Made by a program: the position numbers and the translations under genes. Positions 23,824 to 33,256 of a stretch of DNA of 64,000 nt are shown piece after piece. The stretch is taken from the NCBI GenBank assembly GCA_027485695.1, contig JAIXQO010000001.1:779330-843329 (forward strand), in the 5' to 3' direction. Every line of letters begins with the position of its first letter. Position 1 is the stretch's first letter. This DNA comes from Pseudomonadota bacterium. GTDB lineage: Bacteria > Bdellovibrionota > UBA1018. The notes under the pieces are model-generated. The model did not search any database and was not told the DNA's origin. It saw only the letters and a list, made by a program, of their open reading frames with translations.

Positions 23824-24249
23824 TTATGCCAGGGTCAGTTTCACTTCGATGTTGCCGCGAGTCGCATTGGAGTACGGGCAAACTTGGTGGGCTCTATGGA
23901 TCAAGGCTTGTGCGCTCGTTGGGTCCATTCCTGGGAGCGAAATAATGAGTTCCGCTTCGATGCCAAATCCCTGAGGAATCGGACCGATGCCGACCTTGCC
24001 GGTGATTTTCGTGTCGGCGGGCATCGTGATTTTTTCCTGGCCAGCGACGAATTTCATCGCGCCCAAGAAACAAGCAGAATAGCCGGCGGCGAAGAGCTGC
24101 TCGGGATTTGTCCCGTCCCCGTTTCCACCCATTTCTTTTGGGGGGGCGAGTTTTACTTCAAGCTTATTGTCGGACGTAACTGAGCGCCCGTCACGACCAC
24201 CGGTGGAGGTAGCTTCGGCACGATACAAGACTTTATCAAGTTTGTTCAT
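23824..24249 (-). CDS. ohr: Organic hydroperoxide resistance protein (Ohr subfamily of OsmC)
   Basis: From ATG 24249 (MNKLDKVLYRAEATSTGGRDG) the 141-aa protein has the two redox cysteines C60 (GYSACF) and C124 (HQVCPYS), plus R21 and E50, the pair that activates the peroxidatic cysteine in Ohr. Ohr reduces organic hydroperoxides in the cytosol using lipoylated partners. The usual regulator OhrR is not adjacent; the divergent neighbour is a GNAT protein. A slightly longer start at 24276 is possible. Confidence 0.92.
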   Translation of the reverse strand: MNKLDKVLYRAEATSTGGRDGRSVTSDNKLEVKLAPPKEMGGNGDGTNPEQLFAAGYSACFLGAMKFVAGQEKITMPADTKITGKVGIGPIPQGFGIEAELIISLPGMDPTSAQALIHRAHQVCPYSNATRGNIEVKLTLA

Positions 24250-24364
24250 AGAGGTAGTTCCTTTTGGTGACCTCATTAACCCGATAAATGGTCCATTTGT
24301 CAGCCTCTCTTTTCTCGATGAAAAGATCGAGGTGGTCTATCATGAGTGCGTGAGGATCGATTCT

Positions 24365-24913
24365 ATGATCACCGTCCGAGACCTACATGAGTCGGATATT
24401 CCTTGGATTTTGGACTATTGGTTCAGGTCTCCTCGCGAACAGATCGAATCCATGGGCGTGGATTGGGCAAAATTCCCCGAAGAGGCTGTCATGCGCCAGA
24501 ACCTCCTAGAGAAATGCCACTCGAACCAAGCGCTCTATCAATCGAAATTAAATGCGCTCATCGTCGAGCGCGATGGTATACCCGTGGGATTTCATACGCT
24601 GTTTCCTTACATCGAACAGGACTTCGGTATCTTTCATGCGCATCTGTTCCGACCGGGCGATCGTCGGCAAGGGATTTCGTCGCGTTCCTACCCGCTCGCT
24701 TGTCGAGTTTTTATGGAGCGATTCGAGTTGAAAAGAATCTTATTCAAAACACCCAGTCAAAATCGGGGAGCAATCCGAGTGAAAGAGAAACTCGGCATTC
24801 GGCACATCGGCGAAGAGTCCATCGGTTTCGGCATCATTCGCGAGGGGACATCGGCGCAAGTGTTTGAACTCGCTCGTCATGAACTCGATGCGCTCTTTAT
24901 CACAAAGGACTGA
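24365..24913 (+). CDS. GNAT-family N-acetyltransferase
   Basis: The ATG at 24365 gives 182 residues and follows a GAGG site at a spacing of about 10 bases. The protein starts with MITVRDLHESDIPWILDYW, typical of RimJ/RimL-like GNATs, with a central IVERDGIPVGFHTLF strand and a late RILFKTPSQNRGAIRVKEKLGI motif that marks the C-terminal acetyltransferase half. The substrate is unknown. The next gene starts 2 bases after the stop codon, so the two are an operon. The upstream extension of the frame overlaps the Ohr gene and was rejected. Confidence 0.85.
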   Translation: MITVRDLHESDIPWILDYWFRSPREQIESMGVDWAKFPEEAVMRQNLLEKCHSNQALYQSKLNALIVERDGIPVGFHTLFPYIEQDFGIFHAHLFRPGDRRQGISSRSYPLACRVFMERFELKRILFKTPSQNRGAIRVKEKLGIRHIGEESIGFGIIREGTSAQVFELARHELDALFITKD

Positions 24914-24915
24914 AT

Positions 24916-25881
24916 ATGATCGAGCGACTCAAGCAAGTCCGCGAATCGCTACCGCCTTGTGAGCCGCCGCTCTGGGCGAAGACCGGCCATGCGCAGACAA
25001 TTCTGGGGCATTTGATCCCGTCGGTTGATTTGCGCGGAAGAGGCAAGCCACACCTGATTGACCTGGAGAGCGCGGGCGAACGCATTCATACGCTTCATTT
25101 AGAAGGCACGCGACCGACGGTCGTTTACGTGTTTCATGGTTTGGGTGGGAGCATCGATTCCGGATACATGCGGAGGACGGCCACGATTGCGTCCGATGCG
25201 GGATTTCCCGTTTTTCTCGTGAATCATCGCGGTTGTGGTGACGGAGCGGGGCTTGCTCGAGGGACTTATCATTCCGGTCGCGGCGATGATTTATCTCGCG
25301 TGATCGCGTATGGAAAAAAACTCTACCCAGGATATCGCCACGTCGCGATCGGTTTTAGTCTGAGTGCGAATGCACTTCTGCTACTGGTTTCAGGTGCACG
25401 CGGAGACGTGCTCCCGGACGCGTCGATTGCCGTGAATGCTCCGATCCACCTAGAGGATGCATCTTTTCGGCTCGCGAGCGGGTTCAACCGCATCTATGAC
25501 ATCCGGTTCGCATTAGACTTGGGTCACTACTTGAAAGCCAATCATCCGAAAGTTCGAAACGAAATGAAGCCGTGGGATGACTTGCGAAGGTTCGACGAGC
25601 TCTACACGGCTCCGATGGGCGGTTTCAAGAGTCGAGAGCACTACTATGAGTCGTGCTCAGCGTTGCCCCATCTGAAAAACATCCGAGTTCCGACCGTACT
25701 GCTCACTGCGCTGGATGATCCGTTTGTGGATGGTGCGTTCTATCGCTCGGCGGTGGTTTCCGATCAAACGATTCTGCACCTCGAGGAAACGGGTGGCCAC
25801 ATGGGTTATCTCGCTCGTCAAGGGCTGGGATATTATCGGTGGTTGGATCACGCGCTGGAACGGTATTTGTCGATCTTCTGA
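24916..25881 (+). CDS. YheT-type alpha/beta-hydrolase
   Basis: The 321-aa protein matches the EMB8/YheT group: PPLWAKTGHAQTILGHL at the N-terminus, VFHGLGGSIDSGY (oxyanion region near 73-84), VNHRGCGDGAG, and a nucleophile elbow GFSLS with S148, where the usual final Gly is Ser. The acid is in LLTALDDPFVDG (about 256) and the base in GGHMGY (about 291). The physiological substrate of YheT proteins is not known. It is co-transcribed with the GNAT gene upstream. Confidence 0.88.
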   Translation: MIERLKQVRESLPPCEPPLWAKTGHAQTILGHLIPSVDLRGRGKPHLIDLESAGERIHTLHLEGTRPTVVYVFHGLGGSIDSGYMRRTATIASDAGFPVFLVNHRGCGDGAGLARGTYHSGRGDDLSRVIAYGKKLYPGYRHVAIGFSLSANALLLLVSGARGDVLPDASIAVNAPIHLEDASFRLASGFNRIYDIRFALDLGHYLKANHPKVRNEMKPWDDLRRFDELYTAPMGGFKSREHYYESCSALPHLKNIRVPTVLLTALDDPFVDGAFYRSAVVSDQTILHLEETGGHMGYLARQGLGYYRWLDHALERYLSIF

Positions 25882-25896
25882 GCGTCGGATGAGACA

Positions 25897-26793
25897 CTAG
25901 CGATTTTGCAGTTTCGTGCAGGCTTTGCCTTGTTCAAGCGCAAGCTCGATGAATGCCTGGATCTTGGGAGAAACGAATTTCTGCGCAGGATAGACGAGCG
26001 AAAAGTGTCCGCTCCCATAACTCCAGTCGGCGAGAATCGGCACGAGCTTGCCCTTGCGAACCTCATCATCGCAGATGAACGTGGGAAATAGTCCGATTCC
26101 ATCTCCATTCATGGTCAGGAGTTTGATCGTATCCAAATCATCCGACGATATTCGACTACGAATTTCCGCGATCTGGGTTTCTTTGCCATTGGAGAGTTCC
26201 AAGCGACTCTGGAATTCCGAGAATCGGATCGTCTCGTGTTTCACGATGTCCCTCGGATGAGTGGGAGTACCGAATTTTTTTAAGTAGGCAGGTGCTGCCC
26301 AAAAACGCATGTCGGCGGAAACAAATTTCCTCGCGATCAGACTGGAGTCCGCAAGCTCCCCTGCGCGAAACGCGACGTCGATACCCTCGCCGATTAAGTC
26401 CACCACGCGATTGGTGATCACGAGATCGACTTCGACCTTGGCGTAGCGTTTAACGAAGTTCCGGACGATCGGTAAAAGAAGCGAGTGACCAACATCCACG
26501 GCGGCTGTCACTCGAAGTAGTCCCTGAGGTTCCGCTTTAGTGGAAGCGACTTCGTTTTCAGCTGCCTGGATTCCTTCGATCGCTTCGACGCAGCGGCGGA
26601 AATAGAGTTCACCGGCCTGGGTGACATGAAGCTTACGCGTGGTTCGCTGAATGAGCGTGACACCGAGACGTTTTTCTAGAGCAGCGACCTTAGCGCTCAC
26701 CGTGGTGTTCGGCATACCGAGTAGGCGAGCGGCTTGGGTAAAACTGCCTGCTTGAACAACTTTTACGAATACGGCGATTTCATCGAGTCCCAT
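25897..26793 (-). CDS. LysR-family transcriptional regulator
   Basis: The ATG at 26793 starts MGLDEIAVFVKVVQAGSFTQAARLLGMPNTTVSAKVAALE, the standard N-terminal winged helix of LysR regulators, followed by a periplasmic-binding-protein-like effector domain (about residues 90-290). The protein has 298 residues, normal for the family. It is divergent from the yceI - nitroreductase - reductase - dioxygenase cluster, the classic arrangement for control of the neighbouring genes. The effector may be an electrophile or quinone, by context only. Confidence 0.93.
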   Translation of the reverse strand: MGLDEIAVFVKVVQAGSFTQAARLLGMPNTTVSAKVAALEKRLGVTLIQRTTRKLHVTQAGELYFRRCVEAIEGIQAAENEVASTKAEPQGLLRVTAAVDVGHSLLLPIVRNFVKRYAKVEVDLVITNRVVDLIGEGIDVAFRAGELADSSLIARKFVSADMRFWAAPAYLKKFGTPTHPRDIVKHETIRFSEFQSRLELSNGKETQIAEIRSRISSDDLDTIKLLTMNGDGIGLFPTFICDDEVRKGKLVPILADWSYGSGHFSLVYPAQKFVSPKIQAFIELALEQGKACTKLQNR

Positions 26794-26975
26794 GGGAATA
26801 ATCCTAATAGAAACGAGGGGATAAAGTCTCGTCTTATTGTGCATTGTATTGGATAAAGTTTACCGTATTTAGCATCTAATAGAAAAGTCGGGCTCGGCGT
26901 AAATTCAAGAAATCAGGGCGACCTTGGATTTCAAGTGGCGCCTGAAACATTAAACAAACACCCCATAGGATATTT

Positions 26976-27578
26976 ATGAAAAAGCACTGCCTTCTGTTCT
27001 CGACCTTCCTCCTGACCGCAGCTCCTTACTTTGCACAGGCCGCCGATTTCGCGGTCGATCCTGCTCACTCAAGCGTCGGATTCAACATCAAGCACCTCGT
27101 CGTGGCTAACGTGAACGGTAACTTCTCGGATTTCACGGGCACCTTGAGCCTCGACGAAAAAGACTTCACCAAATCCAAACTTAATTTCGTGGTTAAAACC
27201 GATAGTATTTCGACCGCGAACAACAAGCGCGACGAGCACCTTCGCTCTCCGGACTTTTTCGATACGAAAAAATTCCCGGAGTCGACTTTCGCCTCGACGT
27301 CCATCAAGTCGGCAGGCAAGGATAAATACACGGTCGAAGGCGACCTGACCCTTCACGGTGTGACGCAAAAAACCAAGTTCAACTTGGTTTCCTTAGGTAA
27401 GGTCAAAGACGCTTACGGCGTTGAAAAACACATCTTTCAAGCGACGACCGAACTGAAACGCAAAGATTTCAACCTCACTTACAACGCTCCTCTCGAAAGT
27501 GGTGGTATGGTTCTGGGAGAGAACGTTAAAGTGACGATCGATGTTCAAGTCGCGCCGAAGACGGTCGCCGCTAAGTAA
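26976..27578 (+). CDS. YceI-family lipid-binding periplasmic protein
   Basis: The 200-aa product has a signal peptide (MKKHCLLFSTFLLTAAPYFA) and then the YceI fold: ADFAVDPAHSSVGFNIKHL, GTLSLDEKDF, RDEHLRSPDFFD and LTLHGVTQKTKF. YceI proteins form a lipocalin-like barrel that binds isoprenoid quinones or similar lipids in the periplasm. It is the first gene of the cluster divergent from the LysR regulator, with a 29-base gap to the nitroreductase gene. Confidence 0.93.
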   Translation: MKKHCLLFSTFLLTAAPYFAQAADFAVDPAHSSVGFNIKHLVVANVNGNFSDFTGTLSLDEKDFTKSKLNFVVKTDSISTANNKRDEHLRSPDFFDTKKFPESTFASTSIKSAGKDKYTVEGDLTLHGVTQKTKFNLVSLGKVKDAYGVEKHIFQATTELKRKDFNLTYNAPLESGGMVLGENVKVTIDVQVAPKTVAAK

Positions 27579-27607
27579 CTTACCCTGATTCACAAGGAAA
27601 CACGGAT

Positions 27608-28198
27608 ATGAGCCAGCCCCTTTCGAAAAATGCCCTCGAACAACTGTTCTTGAACGCTCGTTCGCACCACGCTTGGAAAAACCAGGATGTGAGCGAAGAG
27701 ACCCTGCACCAGATCTATGATCTGGCGAAGTGGGGACCAACGGCGGCTAATTCGAATCCAGGTCGGCTCGTATTCGTGAAGTCCGCCGCCGCCAAAGAAA
27801 AACTCCTCCCAGCGCTGATGGGAGGAAACGTTGATCAGATCAAGGCAGCTCCGGTTACGGCAATCGTTGCTTATGATTTAGAATTTTACGACCACCTGGC
27901 CAAACTGTTTCCGCACGCGGACGCCAAGTCCTGGTACGTCGGGAATCCGGCGCTCATTGAATCAACGGGATTCCGGAACAGCTCACTCCAAGGCGCTTAC
28001 CTCCTGCTGGCAGCTCGCTCTCTGGGCCTGGACGTTTGCCCGATGTCGGGATTCGACAACGCCAAGGTAGATGAGCTTTTCTTCCAAGGGACGAAGTGGA
28101 AATCGAATTTTATCTTCACTTTGGGATACGGCGACGAACAGAAGCTCCATCCGCGCGCGGCACGGCTCGAGTTCGCTGAGGCGGCTAAGATCGTCTAG
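27608..28198 (+). CDS. Nitroreductase family protein, RutE-like
   Basis: The 196-aa flavoprotein begins with LFLNARSHHAWKNQDVSEETL and has the FMN-binding KWGPTAANSNPGRLVFV segment and a late GLDVCPMSGFDNAKVDE, all of which match the malonic semialdehyde reductase/RutE (YcdJ) group of nitroreductases. An NAD(P)H-dependent reduction of a quinone, nitro or aldehyde substrate in the cytosol is expected. No other rut genes are present, so a detoxification role fits the context better than pyrimidine catabolism. Confidence 0.9.
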   Translation: MSQPLSKNALEQLFLNARSHHAWKNQDVSEETLHQIYDLAKWGPTAANSNPGRLVFVKSAAAKEKLLPALMGGNVDQIKAAPVTAIVAYDLEFYDHLAKLFPHADAKSWYVGNPALIESTGFRNSSLQGAYLLLAARSLGLDVCPMSGFDNAKVDELFFQGTKWKSNFIFTLGYGDEQKLHPRAARLEFAEAAKIV

Positions 28199-28292
28199 CT
28201 CGATACTTTTTTAATGAGATTACTTTAAATAATCTCTGATTTGAAGGACAATTCATAGGTGAGCAACTTGTTTAACATCAGGAAAACACACC

Positions 28293-29159
28293 ATGAATCA
28301 ACTCCCTACCTTGCTGGTTACTGGAGCGTCTGGCCATCTCGGTAGACGCGTCGTTGAGCTCCTTCTTCAGAAAAAAACGGCGAAAGTAGTCGCCGTGACT
28401 CGCCATCCGGAAAAATTGAAAGATATTCGCGATCCTCTGTTGACCGTGAAGCACGGTAATTTTGATGTACCCGACGCACTCGTTGAGGCGTTTCGGGGAG
28501 CCGACCGATTGTTACTCGTTTCAACCGATGCCTTGGGCCGGAGAGCCCAGCAACATCGAGAGGCGATTGATGCGGCTAACGTCGCCGGCGTCCAGCACTT
28601 GGTCTACCTCTCGCTTGCGAGCGCGGACCGAACGGTGGTGGCCCTGTCCGAAGAACACGATCAGACCGAGAAGCTCATCCACGCAAGTCCGCTCTCGTAT
28701 ACGATCCTTCGGAATCATTTCTACGCCGATAATCTGTTGATGACCCTGCCGCCGGGCCTTGCTCGCGGCAAGATATACTCAACGACAGGAACGATGGGCG
28801 CAGCGTTCGTGACCCGTGAGGATTGTGCACGCGTGGCGGCGGCGGTGCTTGCATCGCGCGAGCGCGGTAAGAAAACGTTTGAGGTGACTGGGCCCAAGGC
28901 AGTGACCTATCCTGAGATTGCTCGATTCCTCACGCAGTATTTCAAACGCCCGATCGATTTCGATGAAGTGGGGATGGTGGAGTTGAAACAAACTTTGAAT
29001 CGGGACGGATTTCCGTCGGGGCTCGCAGATATTTTGGTGAGCTGTGATTTGGCGATCGGACGCGGGGAATTCAATGCGACCACTTCGGTCGTCAAGGATT
29101 GGACCGGAACGATGCCGATGAACGTCGCGGAATTCCTGGCTCGGAATTTGAAACTTTAG
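28293..29159 (+). CDS. NmrA-like atypical SDR, NAD(P)H:quinone oxidoreductase type
   Basis: The 288-aa protein opens with LLVTGASGHLGRRVVELLL, the nucleotide-binding GxxGxxG motif of extended SDRs, and continues with the YLSLASADR and YTILRNHFYADNLL segments typical of the QorB (YtfG)/NmrA group. Such enzymes reduce quinones with NADPH or sense the redox state. A dyad at 28216-28236 lies upstream. It is 94 bases after the nitroreductase gene and 17 bases before the dioxygenase gene. Confidence 0.88.
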   Translation: MNQLPTLLVTGASGHLGRRVVELLLQKKTAKVVAVTRHPEKLKDIRDPLLTVKHGNFDVPDALVEAFRGADRLLLVSTDALGRRAQQHREAIDAANVAGVQHLVYLSLASADRTVVALSEEHDQTEKLIHASPLSYTILRNHFYADNLLMTLPPGLARGKIYSTTGTMGAAFVTREDCARVAAAVLASRERGKKTFEVTGPKAVTYPEIARFLTQYFKRPIDFDEVGMVELKQTLNRDGFPSGLADILVSCDLAIGRGEFNATTSVVKDWTGTMPMNVAEFLARNLKL

Positions 29160-29176
29160 GAGAGAGAAGAATCCAC

Positions 29177-30007
29177 ATGGCTTCCATACCGACAAGAAAC
29201 CCTTTGCCTACTTTTTATATCGCTCATGGCGGAGGCCCTTGTTTTTTTATGGACTGGAGCCCGATGGGACCGAGAGACACCTGGGATAAAATGGCCGAGT
29301 GGTTGCGAGGACTCGCCTCTACCCTGGATCAAAAACCCCGTGCGATCCTCGTCGTGTCTGCGCATTGGGAAACTCCGGAATTCACTGTGATGACCCAAGA
29401 GCGCCCCGGGTTGTTATTCGACTATTACGGTTTCCCCGAACACACCTATCAGCTCACTTATCCCGCTCCCGGAGCTCCGGATGTCGCTCAGCGGATCCAG
29501 GCTCTGCTTGGGGAGCAGGGTATTTCAGTTCGCACCGACGGTGAGCGAAACTTTGATCACGGAGTTTTTGTTCCGTTCAGATTGATTTATCCCGACGCGG
29601 ATATTCCTGTGCTTCAGATTTCACTCAAAAACGATCTCGATCCAGAAACGCACTTACGTTTGGGGCGAGCGCTTGCTCCGCTTCGGAACGAGGGGATTCT
29701 CATCGTGGGGAGTGGGATGAGTTACCACAATCTTCGGGAGTTTTTCGGCGGCCGCTCAGCCGGCGAAGTTTCCGAATCTTTTGATCGCTGGTTAACTCAC
29801 TCGGTGACTGAACTTAGCGGTGAGGCACGCTCCGAAGCGCTCAATAATTGGAGCAAAGCTCCCCACGCTCGCTTAGCGCATCCACGCGAAGAGCACCTCA
29901 TTCCGCTTCATGTCGTTGCCGGAGCAGCCGAACAAGAGCCGGGTACACGCGTGTTTTCGGATCGCATCATGGGAGCGATCGTTTCGGGCTATCGGTTCGG
30001 AACCTAA
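29177..30007 (+). CDS. DODA-type extradiol dioxygenase (YgiD/LigB-like)
   Basis: From ATG 29177, preceded by AGGAGAGAG, the 276-aa protein has the class III extradiol dioxygenase pattern: H17 in IAHGGGP, H63 in SAHWE, H128 in FDHGVFVPF and a C-terminal LIPLHVVAGAAE. The family opens catechol rings, as in 4,5-DOPA dioxygenase. In this cluster it may remove catechols or related aromatics. The longer frame from 29099 overlaps the upstream gene and was not chosen. Confidence 0.9.
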   Translation: MASIPTRNPLPTFYIAHGGGPCFFMDWSPMGPRDTWDKMAEWLRGLASTLDQKPRAILVVSAHWETPEFTVMTQERPGLLFDYYGFPEHTYQLTYPAPGAPDVAQRIQALLGEQGISVRTDGERNFDHGVFVPFRLIYPDADIPVLQISLKNDLDPETHLRLGRALAPLRNEGILIVGSGMSYHNLREFFGGRSAGEVSESFDRWLTHSVTELSGEARSEALNNWSKAPHARLAHPREEHLIPLHVVAGAAEQEPGTRVFSDRIMGAIVSGYRFGT

Positions 30008-30161
30008 AGCATTTCCCTGATTTTCGCGTCGATGCGCAGAAGGCCAGCTCAGTGCGAAAGGCGAGTAAACTCGTCTCCTTTTCGATTGCTTAAATCCGCA
30101 CTCCGACATTGAATAGAGTCTTGAATTTAAATCAGATTCTAGTCGTCTCGGGGAGAAACGC

Positions 30162-30995
30162 TTGAAAGATCAAAGGCAGTCGATGTCGAGGACATGGATT
30201 CGTTCCATCATCATTATTTTCATCTCGTTCAGTTTCGGTTTCTTGATTGGTACCATTCCGGTGCAATCACGACTTTTCCCAGCGTACTCGCAGTGGGTCT
30301 CGTCCAAGGAGCAGGCGCAAGATCAGGTGAACCTCAATCAATCTGCACGCACGAACGACGATGGTTCGATGCATCTCCCGGAACCCGGAAGCCTCGATGA
30401 AAAACAACTCGTCGATCAACTCGGGCAGTACCCGCTCTATATTCTTCAGAAAGCCGAAGAGGCAAAAATTCGCCTGATCGATTCGACTCAGATCTTGTCG
30501 TTCTTCAGTCGCGCGACTCATGCCGAAGAAATTGAGGCCCAGGGCCAGAAATGGCGAGATCGCATTCACGGCGATAATTCCCGCAATGCCAAGATCTATC
30601 GCGCTCGCGGCCAAATTCAACTCGGGAATTTCTCCGCGCCTTACACGTTCTTTATTTCATTTCCTTTTGACGGCAAAAAAGCCTGTTTGAAACTTCAAGG
30701 TGTCATCGAGAACGGCGATCGCCGCACACGAATCGAACGCGAATTCTGTTCGGGGCTCTCTGAGTTCGTCAAATTCCAAGACATCCCTTATGAGATCGTT
30801 CAAATCAGCGAAGACGGCATTCGCGAGTGGGTGAGCTATGTGGCGATCCCGGTTCCCGAGTTGGTTGAACAGCCGGTGAAACTCTTGACCTTGGAAGCTC
30901 AAAATGGATTCTGGAAAGAAGAATCCACGATCGAATGGACACCAGTTGAGAAGAGCGAAGTCGACCGCACCATTCAAGGTGGAACGGGAGCCTAG
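30162..30995 (+). CDS. Membrane-anchored protein of unknown function
   Basis: A TTG start at 30162 has a GGGAG site 8 bases upstream, and an ATG at 30183 is an alternative. One membrane helix (about residues 12-32) precedes a soluble domain of about 245 residues exposed to the periplasm, with a beta-rich middle (IYRARGQIQLGNFSAPYTFFISFPFDGKKACLKLQG). No family was recognised. It is 3 bases upstream of the DUF2330 gene and heads that unit. Confidence 0.7.
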   Translation: MKDQRQSMSRTWIRSIIIIFISFSFGFLIGTIPVQSRLFPAYSQWVSSKEQAQDQVNLNQSARTNDDGSMHLPEPGSLDEKQLVDQLGQYPLYILQKAEEAKIRLIDSTQILSFFSRATHAEEIEAQGQKWRDRIHGDNSRNAKIYRARGQIQLGNFSAPYTFFISFPFDGKKACLKLQGVIENGDRRTRIEREFCSGLSEFVKFQDIPYEIVQISEDGIREWVSYVAIPVPELVEQPVKLLTLEAQNGFWKEESTIEWTPVEKSEVDRTIQGGTGA

Positions 30996-30998
30996 AGG

Positions 30999-32444
30999 AT
31001 GAGCCGTCATCATGCGTGGTTATCGGTCGGCCTGGTTTTCGTTTCGATTTGGGGAGTTTCGAGAGCGGAAGCGTTCTGCGGATTTTACGTCGCCAAGGCG
31101 GATACTCAGCTTTTTAACAAAGCGTCCAAGGTAGTCTTGGTCAGGAACGGCGATCGAACCGTTCTGACGATGGCGAACGACTTCAAGGGTGACCCCAAGG
31201 AATTCGCGATTGTTGTGCCGGTTCCAACCTTTTTAGAGAAAGACCAGATTCACGTCGGCGATCGCGCGGTCGTCGACCATCTGGATGCTTACTCGGCGCC
31301 GAGACTCGTCGAATATTTCGACGAAGATCCGTGCAATCAACGGCTGTACGAGATGGCCAAAGGGATGCCACAAGCTGCTACTATGGATAGCGGCGGCGCC
31401 CGCCGCAACGGAGCAAAAGCGCTCGGCGTAACCATCGAGGCCGAGTACACGGTCGGCGAATACGATATTCAAATCCTGTCGGCCAAGGAGAGTACGGGAC
31501 TTCTGACTTATCTCAAGTCGAGTGGCTACAAACTCCCGAACGGCGCCGATGCGATTCTATCGAGCTACATCAAGCAGAAACTGCGTTTCTTTGTCGCCAA
31601 GGTAAACCTCAAGGAGCAATCCAAGACGGGCTATACCTACTTGCGTCCGATCCAAATCGCGTTCGAGAGTCCCAAGTTCATGCTGCCCATTCGCCTGGGT
31701 ACGCTGAACTCGGATGGTCACCAGGATCTGTTCGTTCTAGCGCTCACCAAAAAAGGTCGCATCGAAACGACCAACTATAGAACGATCAAACTCCCTTCGA
31801 ACGAAAACGTTCCCGTCTACGTCAAAGACGAGTTCCCGGCGTTCTACCGCTCGGTTTTCGATACGGCAGTCAAAAAAGAAAACATGAAAGCTGTTTTCCT
31901 GGAGTACGCCTGGAACATGAACTGGTGTGATCCGTGCGCCGCTGATCCGCTGACTCAAGACGAGCTCAAAGGCTTGGGTGTGTTTTGGCTCGACGGCGAC
32001 GTTGAGTCCGCCGCTGCTCCCGCCGCAAAAGGCGCGAACAATCAGATCTTGCCGATGCCTGGCCCGCGCCGCCCGATGCCGCCGGGTGGAGGTGCGGCTG
32101 AAGTTTTTGTCACGCGTCTGCACGTACGTTACAACGCGGAAAATTTCCCCGAAGACCTCGTGTTCCAAGAAACGGGCGATACCGAGAATTTTCAAGGCCG
32201 CTACGTTCTGAACCACGAATGGAAAGGTTCCCCGAACCAGTGCGATGCTGCCAAGAAATACCTCGAAGGATTGCCGGCTCGTCGCGATACCGAGGCGATG
32301 ACGCTTGCTCGGCTGACGGGTTGGGATATCAACGACATCCGTACCAAAATGAAGCTAGCCGGGGGCGTGACGCCCTCGCAGCCCAAGGACGCTCAAGATC
32401 CTGAGCCGAAAAAACTGAAATGGTATCAAAAGCTCTGGAAATAA
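30999..32444 (+). CDS. DUF2330 domain-containing exported protein
   Basis: The 481-aa product has a signal peptide ending in EAFCGFYVAK and the DUF2330 signature: KASKVVLVRNGDRTVLTMANDFKGD followed by EFAIVVPVPTFLE and YFDEDPC. The C-terminal third contains a proline- and glycine-rich linker (GPRRPMPPGGG). The family is exported and of unknown function. Its 3' end overlaps the next gene by 25 bases. Confidence 0.88.
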   Translation: MSRHHAWLSVGLVFVSIWGVSRAEAFCGFYVAKADTQLFNKASKVVLVRNGDRTVLTMANDFKGDPKEFAIVVPVPTFLEKDQIHVGDRAVVDHLDAYSAPRLVEYFDEDPCNQRLYEMAKGMPQAATMDSGGARRNGAKALGVTIEAEYTVGEYDIQILSAKESTGLLTYLKSSGYKLPNGADAILSSYIKQKLRFFVAKVNLKEQSKTGYTYLRPIQIAFESPKFMLPIRLGTLNSDGHQDLFVLALTKKGRIETTNYRTIKLPSNENVPVYVKDEFPAFYRSVFDTAVKKENMKAVFLEYAWNMNWCDPCAADPLTQDELKGLGVFWLDGDVESAAAPAAKGANNQILPMPGPRRPMPPGGGAAEVFVTRLHVRYNAENFPEDLVFQETGDTENFQGRYVLNHEWKGSPNQCDAAKKYLEGLPARRDTEAMTLARLTGWDINDIRTKMKLAGGVTPSQPKDAQDPEPKKLKWYQKLWK

Positions 32445-33256
32445 AATTTCCGTCGCTCCCGAAGGACGCGCGTGATTATCAGATCATGTGTCTGTCCCTG
32501 AGTTTCATCATCGGGAATCTGCTTCTCGGTTTTGGAACGCCTCCTTGGAGAGCGGCGATTTACGTGTTCGGCGCGATCTTGGCTCAGTGGGGTTTTACTC
32601 GCTGGGCGAAACTTCCTCGTTTCGAATGGAAGAGTGCACTGATCTCTTCGCTGTCGATGTGCTTGCTCGTTCGCACGAATGATTGGGCGATCGCGGCATT
32701 CTTGGTATTCTTGGCGATTGGTTCCAAGTTCCTGATTCGCGTACAGGGTAAACACTTGTTTAATCCGACCCATTTCGCGATTTGTGCAGGACTGATTCTA
32801 TTCGACGACGTTTGGGTGTCTCCTGGACAGTGGGGAACTTACGTCTTGTTTGCGCTGCTCTTTCTGGGGGCGGGAAGTTTCGTTGCATATAGCGCTCTTC
32901 GGTTCGACGTAAGTTTTTCGTTCCTAGGAACTTGGCTTGCGCTCGTGTTCCTGCGCTCGTGGTGGGTGGGGGAGCCGATGGCGATTCCGGTCCATCGGAT
33001 GCAGAGCGGAGCGATCTTGCTCTTTGCTTTTTTCATGATCAGCGATCCGAAAACGACCCCCGAAACTCGTTGGGGCAGGATCTGCTTTGGCGCTCTGGTG
33101 GCCTATGGAGCGTTCTTTGTGCAGTTCGCGTTATTCCGAACTAACGGACTGTTTTGGTCGCTTCTTTTTTTCACTCCGCTCGTTCCGGTTTTGAACGCAT
33201 GGCGTAGAGAGAGTCATCCCCAAATTCATCCCCATCAGAATCTTTTATCCACATGA
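32420..33256 (+). CDS. NqrB/RnfD-like membrane protein
   Basis: The 278-aa protein has about eight membrane segments and the conserved pieces of the NQR2/RnfD family: KHLFNPTHFAICAG in the middle and MQSGAILLFAFFMISDPKTTP in the C-terminal part. The covalent FMN attachment Thr motif of NqrB and RnfD is not seen, and no other Nqr or Rnf subunits lie nearby, so it is an orphan homologue. Translation overlaps the DUF2330 gene upstream and, as ATGA, the LspA-HAMP gene downstream (33253-33256). Confidence 0.85.
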   Translation: MVSKALEIKFPSLPKDARDYQIMCLSLSFIIGNLLLGFGTPPWRAAIYVFGAILAQWGFTRWAKLPRFEWKSALISSLSMCLLVRTNDWAIAAFLVFLAIGSKFLIRVQGKHLFNPTHFAICAGLILFDDVWVSPGQWGTYVLFALLFLGAGSFVAYSALRFDVSFSFLGTWLALVFLRSWWVGEPMAIPVHRMQSGAILLFAFFMISDPKTTPETRWGRICFGALVAYGAFFVQFALFRTNGLFWSLLFFTPLVPVLNAWRRESHPQIHPHQNLLST

